From Chloroflexi bacterium RBG_19FT_COMBO_55_16 (GTDB lineage: Bacteria > Chloroflexota > Anaerolineae > Anaerolineales > UBA4823): a DNA stretch of 5,851 bases. The translations under genes were made by a program, and so were the position numbers. The DNA lies in the NCBI GenBank assembly GCA_001795335.1, contig MGOK01000037.1:15262-21112 (forward strand). Direction: 5' to 3'. Position 1 is the first letter of the stretch; every line of letters starts with the position of its first letter. Shown here one piece after another: positions 1 to 4,792 of this stretch. Below the pieces are notes generated by a model. That model did not search any database. It saw only the letters and a program-made list of their open reading frames with translations, and was not told where the DNA came from.

Positions 1-750
1 GAGACGCGCCTCTCCACCCGCTTAAGCTTGCCCTTTTTCCGGGTCACCACCCAGACTTACCCACGCAAGCAAGACTACCAGGTCATCAGTGCCCTGGCGG
101 GTTTAGGCGCCACACTGCACAAGTTTGCGTTCGACCTGCGCCTGCTGCAGTCCCCGCCGATTGGGGAGCTGGCTGAACCTTTTGGTAGGAGTCAGGTTGG
201 GTCGTCGGCAATGCCCTTCAAGCGCAACCCGATCAACGCCGAGAAGATTGACTCCCTGTCGCGTGCCCTGGCCCAGATGCCACGCCTGGCCTGGGACAAC
301 GCAGCGCATTCATTGTTGGAAAGGACGCTGGACGATTCTGCCAATCGCAGAACTTTGTTGCCAGAAGCTTTCTTAATCAGCGATGAGCTGCTGCAGATCA
401 GCCTGCGGATTTTGCGGGGTTTGCAGGTGAATGAAGCAGCCCTGGCGCGTAACCTGTCCATCTATGGGCCATTCGCTGCCACGGAGCGGGTGCTGATGGC
501 CTTGGGGAAGGCTGGGGCAGACCGCCAGGCGATGCACGAACGCCTGCGGGGACATGCCATGGTCGCCTGGGAAGCCATTCAGGCTGGGGGATCGAACCCG
601 TTGATCGAACGGATTTGCCAGGACGATGTTTTCCTGGGATACGTCGCAGAGCCTCAGCTGCGGGCCTTGATGGAAGCGCGCCATTACCTCGGCAATGCGC
701 CACAGCGGGCGCGTGCCCTGGCAGAGACCATCCGCCAGGCGATTGGTTGA
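1..750 (+). CDS. purB: Adenylosuccinate lyase, C-terminal part (5' end off the window)
   Basis: This enzyme of the fumarase/aspartase superfamily splits fumarate from SAICAR and from adenylosuccinate in cytoplasmic purine synthesis. The reading frame is open from base 1 to the TGA at 748-750, giving 249 residues. The TTG at 28 lies inside the conserved core and is not a believable start, so the gene is truncated by the window. The superfamily signature GSSAMPFKRNPIN is encoded at about 199-237; in the family this flexible loop carries the catalytic serine. It is preceded by the PurB-like stretch QTYPRKQDY and followed by LLERTLDDSANRR and YGPFAATERVLMALGKAGADRQ, which are typical of the shorter PurB type. 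The C-terminal helical domain looks complete. No frameshift or missing key residue is seen in the part present. Alternatives within the superfamily, such as argininosuccinate lyase or aspartase, fit these motifs less well. Confidence 0.95.
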   Translation, partial: ETRLSTRLSLPFFRVTTQTYPRKQDYQVISALAGLGATLHKFAFDLRLLQSPPIGELAEPFGRSQVGSSAMPFKRNPINAEKIDSLSRALAQMPRLAWDNAAHSLLERTLDDSANRRTLLPEAFLISDELLQISLRILRGLQVNEAALARNLSIYGPFAATERVLMALGKAGADRQAMHERLRGHAMVAWEAIQAGGSNPLIERICQDDVFLGYVAEPQLRALMEARHYLGNAPQRARALAETIRQAIG

Positions 751-760
751 TCTTTTCGAA

Positions 761-787
761 CTGAGCCTGACCTTAATCCAGGCTGAG
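761..787 (+). terminator. Possible weak stem-loop after purB
   Basis: AGCCTG at 764-769 pairs with CAGGCT at 779-784 around a 9-base loop. Beyond one G/G mismatch, two more pairs (761-762 with 786-787) extend the stem. It sits 10 bases after the purB stop, where a terminator would be expected. No run of T follows directly; the nearest T-rich stretch is at 805-810. It may therefore be a weak or factor-dependent end, or chance. Without it, purB and the GyrI-like gene could be co-transcribed across the 80-base gap. Confidence 0.22.
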
Positions 788-830
788 CTGGCATACCTGG
801 AGCTTATTTTTCACCAGTTGGAGGCAGAAA

Positions 831-1445
831 ATGACTAAATTCGACTATAAAAAGGATTTAAAACAGCTCTATTTCCCTCCGGCAAAAGTGTTCACGTTCG
901 TCGAAGTGCCGCCCATGAATTTTCTGATGATTGATGGGCATGGCGACCCGAACAAAGTCCCTGCCTTTCAGGAAGGGATGGAAGCACTGTACGCCATGGC
1001 GTATACTATCAAATTCGCCCTTAAACCACGCGGCATCGAGTACGTAGTGCCACCGGCGGAAGCCCTGTGGTGGATGGAAGACATGTCTCAGTTCAACCCG
1101 GAAACCAAAGATGATTGGGACTGGACGATGATGATCATGCAACCGCGGGAGGTTTCGGCGGAGGACGTCGAGCAAGCGCGGGCGACGGCGGCGCGCAAAA
1201 AAGAGATGCCGGCGTTAGGTAGATTGCGTTTCGATAGCTACCACGAAGGACTTTCCGTTCAGATCATGTACTTTGGCGCGTACGCTGACGAAGGCCCTAC
1301 CATCTCCAGGATGCACGCTTTCATTCATGAGAAAGGCTATGAATTAACCGGCAAACATCACGAAATATACCTGGGCGACCCGCGCCGCACCAAGCCGGAG
1401 AAGCTCAGGACGGTGATCCGGCAACCGGTCAAGTTGAAGGCTTAG
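831..1445 (+). CDS. GyrI-like small-molecule-binding domain protein
   Basis: This 204-residue stand-alone protein has the GyrI-like fold (SHS2/BacR-type ligand-binding module) and no DNA-binding domain. Family-typical stretches are the N-terminal [28 protein letters not shown] at about 28-41, the aromatic segment ALWWMEDM at about 78-85, and the C-terminal [19 protein letters not shown] at about 176-194. The family binds hydrophobic or aromatic small molecules. Some stand-alone GyrI-like proteins are reported to hydrolyse cyclopropane-containing genotoxins, so a protective enzyme or drug-binding role is possible but not shown here. The start is well supported: GGAGG at 820-824 lies 6 bases before the ATG. 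No signal peptide or membrane segment is seen, so it should be cytoplasmic. Its TAG overlaps the stop of the convergent reductase gene. Family assignment is confident; function is unknown. Confidence 0.88.
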   Translation: MTKFDYKKDLKQLYFPPAKVFTFVEVPPMNFLMIDGHGDPNKVPAFQEGMEALYAMAYTIKFALKPRGIEYVVPPAEALWWMEDMSQFNPETKDDWDWTMMIMQPREVSAEDVEQARATAARKKEMPALGRLRFDSYHEGLSVQIMYFGAYADEGPTISRMHAFIHEKGYELTGKHHEIYLGDPRRTKPEKLRTVIRQPVKLKA

Positions 1446-2434
1446 CGGAAGTCCTCTTCAGGCTCAGGCCGGTTGTCCAGGATGAGGTCGATGCGCGCCA
1501 TCACCTCCTCGGTTAATCCTGGGACCACAACCAGGGCGGCCATGTTCTCGATCACCTGATCCGGGCGGGAGGCGCCGGTGATCACAGTGCTGACATGCGG
1601 GTTCTTAAGACACCATGCCAGGGCCAGTTGTGCCAGACTGCAGCCAAGCTCGGCGGCGAGCGACTTTAGTTCTTTGGCTTTTCCTATCTTGCGCCGACCT
1701 TCTTCGCTTTCGAATTCCTCGCGCAACCAATCATAGCCTTTTACTGTTACCCGGCTGCCTTTGGGGATCCCCCGGCTGTACTTACCAGTCAGCAGGCCGC
1801 TGGCCAGGGGGCTAAAAGTGGTCGTGCCCAGGCCGATCTCGCGATACAGGCGGGCGTATTCACGCTCCACGCGGTGGCGGCTGAACATATTGTATTCGGG
1901 CTGTTCCATCAGCGGCGGGGTCAAGCCCGCGTTCCGGGCAATGCCATAAGCCTCCATGATCCGTTCGGCGCTCCATTCACTCGTCCCCCAGTAGAAGGCC
2001 AGGCCCTGGTCGATGATAAAGTTCATCGCCCGCACAGTTTCTTCGACGGGGGTATAGATGTCAGGGCGATGGCAGAAGATCAGGTCGACGTAGTCCAGCT
2101 GCAGGCGAGCCAGGGAAGCGCGAATACCCTCGACGAGGTGCTTGCGCGATAAGCCAGAGTTATTTGGGCTGTCGCCGCCCCAAAAGATCTTGGTAGAGAT
2201 CACCAGGTCCGAGCGCTTCCACCCGGAGCGCCTCAGTACATTGCCCATTATGATCTCGGCCTCCCCGTGGGCGTAGACCTCGGCGTTGTCGAAGAAGTTT
2301 ACCCCGGCCTCATAGGCAGCCTGCATGCACTCGTAGGCTACGTCTTCACCGACCTGCTGGCCAAAGGTCACCCATGCGCCGAACGAGAGAGCAGAGACTT
2401 GCAGGCCAGAACGGCCTAAAAATCGATATTCCAT
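1442..2434 (-). CDS. Aldo/keto reductase, Kv-beta-like (AKR6-type) family
   Basis: This 330-residue TIM-barrel oxidoreductase is expected to reduce aldehydes or ketones with NADPH in the cytoplasm. The start [21 protein letters not shown] is the usual N-terminus of the family. The catalytic tetrad is visible: Asp49 and Tyr54 in FFDNAEVY, Lys82 in ISTKIFWGG, and His122 in FCHRPD. Cofactor-binding segments are [13 protein letters not shown] (207-219) and [13 protein letters not shown] (285-297). The STKIFWGG motif and the length resemble bacterial homologues of the potassium-channel beta subunit; no channel gene is nearby and the real substrate cannot be read from sequence. GGGAGA at 2446-2441 (read on the - strand) stands 6 bases before the ATG. 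The gene lies 42 bases downstream of the phosphatase gene on the same strand, so the two are probably co-transcribed. Its TAA shares bases with the stop of the convergent GyrI-like gene. No defect is seen. Confidence 0.93.
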   Translation of the reverse strand: MEYRFLGRSGLQVSALSFGAWVTFGQQVGEDVAYECMQAAYEAGVNFFDNAEVYAHGEAEIIMGNVLRRSGWKRSDLVISTKIFWGGDSPNNSGLSRKHLVEGIRASLARLQLDYVDLIFCHRPDIYTPVEETVRAMNFIIDQGLAFYWGTSEWSAERIMEAYGIARNAGLTPPLMEQPEYNMFSRHRVEREYARLYREIGLGTTTFSPLASGLLTGKYSRGIPKGSRVTVKGYDWLREEFESEEGRRKIGKAKELKSLAAELGCSLAQLALAWCLKNPHVSTVITGASRPDQVIENMAALVVVPGLTEEVMARIDLILDNRPEPEEDFR

Positions 2435-2476
2435 TTTCTTTCTCCCTATGAGTAATGGTTCCCAAGTTGCAGAACG

Positions 2477-3256
2477 TTACCTCGGCTTAATCTGCTCCCT
2501 GGCTCTTATTGCCAGTTCTGGAGTGGCGGCGGCCAGGGTGGGGAAGTCTTGCTGACGGTAGTCGAAGCCGGGGATCAGCGGGAAAGGCTGGGACCCGTCA
2601 AACGTCTCGATCACTCCCTGGGCCTCGCTCACCAGCAGCCAGCCGGCGGCGATGTCCCATATTTTCGGCGTGGCTTCGAACCCGATGATGGCTGCGCCGC
2701 GCGCCACCGCACACCAGGTGTAACTGGCAGAGCCCAGGATGCGCGTTTTGTAACGCAGGTCCACCGCGTACTTGCGGTGGGTGCGCGTGCAGCAAGAGAA
2801 GAAAGCGGTGGGCTGGTCTGGGATGGGGGGTTTGACCTGCATGGGTTCGCCATTCCGAAATGCACCTGCACTCGACTCGGCAGTGTACAGCTCTTCCAGG
2901 ACCGGGAAATAGACGGCCGCTAGGTTTGGTTGGCCTTCAACCAGGCGGGCGATACACACCCCCCAGATCGGCAATCCCAGGCTGAAGTTGGTCGTGCCAT
3001 CCAGCGGATCGATCACCCACACCGCCGGTGTATTTTTGCCCAGCGTGGTTTGGAGTTCCTCGCTCAACAAGCCATCGCCAGGGTAAGCCGTCCGAATAGC
3101 GTCTGCAATCAGGCGGTCTGCGGCCAGGTCGGCCTCGGTGACCACGCTGCGATCGGATTTTAGGTTGGCATGGGTGCCGCTTGGTTTGAAATAATCCAAC
3201 AGCAAGCCACCTGCCTGGCGGGCGAGTTGAGCGGCAAACTGCTGGTGGGGATTCAT
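2477..3256 (-). CDS. Inositol monophosphatase family protein
   Basis: This 259-residue, magnesium-dependent, lithium-sensitive-type phosphatase of the FIG superfamily is of usual length for the family. Expected substrates are inositol phosphates, but relatives act on fructose-1,6-bisphosphate, PAP or histidinol phosphate, so the substrate is open. Metal-binding residues are visible: Glu66/Glu67 in LLSEEL, Asp83 and Asp86 in WVIDPLDGTTNF (80-91), and Asp201 in WDIAAGWLLVSEAQG (200-214). VVTEADLAAD at 38-47 is the conserved N-terminal segment. It appears to be the first gene of a two-gene operon with the aldo/keto reductase. No Shine-Dalgarno-like sequence precedes the ATG; the six bases before it read CCCCTA. 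An extended -10 box sits directly upstream, which suggests leaderless translation. Annotated start and N-terminal helix agree with family members, so a later start is unlikely. Confidence 0.92.
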   Translation of the reverse strand: MNPHQQFAAQLARQAGGLLLDYFKPSGTHANLKSDRSVVTEADLAADRLIADAIRTAYPGDGLLSEELQTTLGKNTPAVWVIDPLDGTTNFSLGLPIWGVCIARLVEGQPNLAAVYFPVLEELYTAESSAGAFRNGEPMQVKPPIPDQPTAFFSCCTRTHRKYAVDLRYKTRILGSASYTWCAVARGAAIIGFEATPKIWDIAAGWLLVSEAQGVIETFDGSQPFPLIPGFDYRQQDFPTLAAATPELAIRAREQIKPR

Positions 3257-3262
3257 TAGGGG

Positions 3263-3271
3263 ATTTTAGCA
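3263..3271 (-). promoter_or_regulatory. Extended -10 promoter of the phosphatase-reductase operon (predicted leaderless)
   Basis: Read on the - strand, the sequence TGC-TAAAAT (3271 down to 3263) matches an extended -10 element (TGn plus a 5-of-6 match to TATAAT). Six bases, CCCCTA, separate it from the ATG at 3256. The usual start position, seven bases after the hexamer, would fall on the A of the ATG. A -35 candidate TTTCCA lies 19 bases upstream, which is a long spacer, but extended -10 promoters depend less on -35. The lack of a Shine-Dalgarno sequence agrees with a leaderless message. This is a prediction from pattern only. Confidence 0.5.
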
Positions 3272-3301
3272 TAAAGGATGAGTATCGTGGAAAGGGTGGG
3301 A

Positions 3302-3307
3302 TATAAT
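3302..3307 (+). promoter_or_regulatory. Candidate -10 box of the sigma/anti-sigma operon
   Basis: A perfect TATAAT lies 53 bases before the GTG start of the sigma gene, giving a predicted leader of roughly 45-50 bases. No good -35 hexamer is present at 16-18 bases upstream (the 17-base position reads TGAGTA), and no TGn extension is present. This may be a housekeeping promoter helped by an activator, or chance in an AT-rich patch (3301-3318). I could not recognise a separate ECF-type autoregulatory promoter in the gap. Confidence 0.4.
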
Positions 3308-3360
3308 TATTACTCAATGAATGCGGAATCTGATACTCAGAGCCATCAAGGTGGGTAAGG

Positions 3361-3933
3361 GTGAACTTTAAGACAGTAGATGATGTAGCTCTGATCCGCC
3401 TGATCGCCGAGGCGTCCCCAGAAGCTCTGAGTGAGCTATATGACCGCTACGGCCGGTTGGTCTACAGCCTGGCGCTGCACATCCTGGGTGAGGCTGAAAC
3501 CGCTGAGGAGGTAACCCAGGATGTTTTCTTCCGCGTTTGGGAGAAGGCGGAAACGTATCGTGCCGAGCAGGCTAAGGTCAGCACCTGGCTGTCCAGCATT
3601 GGGCGCAACCGCTCAATCGATTTGCTGCGCGCACGTGGGGTGCGACCGGAAGGGCACAGCCTTGGATGGGAAGAGTTGACTCCCACCGCTATGCCGAGAC
3701 ATGAAGGCCTTGACCCGGAGGACGGTGCCATGCAAGCTATGCAGGGCGAGCGTGTGCGGGCTGCCATCGCCAGTTTGCCTGCTGAACAACGGGTCGCATT
3801 AGCGTTGGCGTTTTTTCGCGGTTATTCACACAGCCAGATTGCCGAGGAGTTAGACGAACCCTTGGGGACGGTCAAAACGCGCATCCGCATGGCGATGCAG
3901 AAATTACGCAGCTTGTTGGTGGAGGAATTGTGA
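3361..3933 (+). CDS. ECF-type sigma-70 family RNA polymerase sigma factor (SigK-like)
   Basis: This 190-residue alternative sigma factor directs RNA polymerase to a specific regulon. Region 2 spans about residues 22-92: LYDRYGRLVYSLALHILG, then AEEVTQDVFFRVWEKAETY for core binding and -10 recognition, then STWLSSIGRNRSIDLLR. A linker of about 40 residues follows, with no region 3. Region 4 spans about 131-184, with IASLPAEQRVALALAFFRGYSHSQIAEELDEPLGTVKTRIRMAMQKLR split around the helix-turn-helix at about 155-180. The length is normal for an ECF sigma factor. The start is GTG: the upstream in-frame codons back to a TGA at 3331-3333 contain no ATG, GTG or TTG, and AAGGTG at 3348-3353 gives a ribosome site 7 bases away. 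The next gene encodes its probable anti-sigma factor, and the RskA-type partner points to a SigK-like class. The inducing signal and regulon are unknown. Confidence 0.94.
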   Translation: MNFKTVDDVALIRLIAEASPEALSELYDRYGRLVYSLALHILGEAETAEEVTQDVFFRVWEKAETYRAEQAKVSTWLSSIGRNRSIDLLRARGVRPEGHSLGWEELTPTAMPRHEGLDPEDGAMQAMQGERVRAAIASLPAEQRVALALAFFRGYSHSQIAEELDEPLGTVKTRIRMAMQKLRSLLVEEL

Positions 3934-3978
3934 GGGCGCGAACAAATCCAACGATTAACCTGTTGCGTATCAATATCC

Positions 3979-4000
3979 AGGAGCAAAGTACTACTTAATG
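3979..4000 (+). promoter_or_regulatory. Unusually spaced ribosome binding site of the anti-sigma gene
   Basis: AGGAG at 3979-3983 is the only good Shine-Dalgarno match before the anti-sigma ATG at 3998, with a 14-base gap instead of the usual 5-9. The gap contains a small inverted repeat, AAGTA at 3986-3990 and TACTT at 3992-3996, that could fold (4 pairs with a 3-base loop) and shorten the effective distance. The expected effect is weaker translation of the inhibitor than of the sigma factor; this is inference. Confidence 0.35.
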
Positions 4001-4780
4001 GTGAACAACTTGCATGTAAGCGAGTCAATCCCGGCCTATGCCCTGGCTTGTCTGGAGGCGGACGAGGCCAAGCGGGTCGCCGAACACCTGGCGACCTGCG
4101 AGCTTTGCCGCGCCGAGTTGCAAAGCTACCAGGAGGTAGCCGGGCAGATGGCCTATGCCCTGCCTCAGCTAGAGCCGCCTCAAGCGCTAAAAGCTGCTTT
4201 GCTGGAACGCCTGCCAGCTGTTTCGGGAAAGCCAGGGGCTGCGGATCGGCGCGCTACCTGGTGGCAACGAAATGTTCGGCCTGCAGTTCAACTGCAGGCC
4301 GAGCAGGAGCGTAGGCCGGCTGGAAAGAGGGACCGATTACTTCGCTTAGCGCCAGCGTGGGCGTTAGCCAGTTTGGTCCTGATCTTTATCCTTGGAGCAA
4401 GCAATGTGCTACTCTGGCAGCAGGTCGGGGATTTGCGCGCCAGCCAACCGGCACCCATGAAGGTAGTAGCGTTGACCGGCAGCCAGGTCGCCCCAACTGC
4501 CTCCGGATTGATCGTGATCAGCAAAGATGGCCGTCATGGTACCCTGGTGGTGGATGAACTGCCGGCGCTCGACGAGGCGCGCCAGTACCAGCTGTGGCTG
4601 ATCCAGGATGGTACGCGCACCAGCGGGGCGGTGTTCTCGGTAGGCCTGGAAGGGTACGGTTCGGTTTGGGTATCTTCCCCACAGCCTTTGATCAACTATT
4701 CGAGCTTTGGCATTACCATCGAACCCAAGGGGGGCAGCCCGGGGCCAACGGGAGACAAGGTATTGGGGGGAGATTTGTAA
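3998..4780 (+). CDS. Membrane-anchored zinc-finger anti-sigma factor, RskA-like
   Basis: This 260-residue protein probably inhibits the upstream sigma factor at the membrane. Residues 1-50 form the zinc anti-sigma domain: His6, then His30-x3-Cys34-x2-Cys37 in EHLATCELCRAEL. Residues 50-115 are a charged linker. A single membrane helix lies at about 118-140 (APAWALASLVLIFILGASNVLLW). Residues 155-258 form the outward RskA domain, with LPALDEARQYQLWLIQDG and the family-typical end FGITIEPKGGSPGPTG. In characterised RskA systems, site-1 and site-2 type proteases cut the protein and free the sigma factor; no protease gene is in this window. It begins 64 bases after the sigma stop. AGGAG at 3979-3983 is 14 bases from the ATG, which is long, but no earlier in-frame start exists after the TAA at 3956-3958. 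The linker is encoded partly by a 27-bp perfect palindrome. Specific pairing with this sigma factor is inferred from adjacency. Confidence 0.92.
   Translation: MVNNLHVSESIPAYALACLEADEAKRVAEHLATCELCRAELQSYQEVAGQMAYALPQLEPPQALKAALLERLPAVSGKPGAADRRATWWQRNVRPAVQLQAEQERRPAGKRDRLLRLAPAWALASLVLIFILGASNVLLWQQVGDLRASQPAPMKVVALTGSQVAPTASGLIVISKDGRHGTLVVDELPALDEARQYQLWLIQDGTRTSGAVFSVGLEGYGSVWVSSPQPLINYSSFGITIEPKGGSPGPTGDKVLGGDL
4276..4302. repeat. 27-bp perfect palindrome inside the anti-sigma coding sequence
   Basis: The 13-base arm TCGGCCTGCAGTT (4276-4288) is followed by a single C (4289) and the exact reverse complement AACTGCAGGCCGA (4290-4302). Outside it, after one mismatched pair, two further pairs match (4273-4274 with 4304-4305). 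It encodes residues of roughly VRPAVQLQAE (93-102), in the linker between the zinc domain and the membrane helix. Both arms contain CTGCAG. No T run follows, so it is not a standard terminator. I found no second copy in the window. Confidence 0.9.
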
Positions 4781-4788
4781 TACAAATC
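4772..4788. repeat. 17-bp palindrome across the anti-sigma stop codon
   Basis: GATTTGTA (4772-4779) and its exact reverse complement TACAAATC (4781-4788) flank a single A at 4780. The TAA stop of the anti-sigma gene (4778-4780) is in the centre, and the convergent amidohydrolase gene ends at 4793. It could be a bidirectional stem-loop between convergent genes, but neither strand has a T run after it and the stem is AT-rich, so terminator activity is doubtful. An operator-like protein-binding site or chance are the alternatives. Confidence 0.6.
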
Positions 4789-4792
4789 GGGG

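Noticed and set aside
373..703. Open frames on the - strand opposite the adenylosuccinate lyase gene
   Set aside because: They lie wholly inside a gene with strong family motifs, have low-complexity proline- and arginine-rich translations, and no recognisable domain or ribosome site.
747..777. TTGATC and a TTAAT-like hexamer as a promoter for the GyrI-like gene
   Set aside because: The spacing is 19 bases and the -10 match is only four of six, overlapping a possible stem-loop; not enough to call.
1615..2152. Open frames on the + strand opposite the aldo/keto reductase gene
   Set aside because: The opposite strand shows all four catalytic residues of a full-length reductase; these frames are antisense shadows with no family features.
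2435..2476. A terminator or separate promoter between the phosphatase and reductase genes
   Set aside because: Only weak partial symmetry (AACGTT at 2473-2478) and no T run or convincing -10/-35 pair were found; co-transcription is simpler.
3303..3310. ATAATTAT, an 8-bp palindrome in the divergent intergenic region
   Set aside because: It is short, AT-rich and overlaps the TATAAT candidate; such a palindrome is expected by chance in an AT-rich patch.
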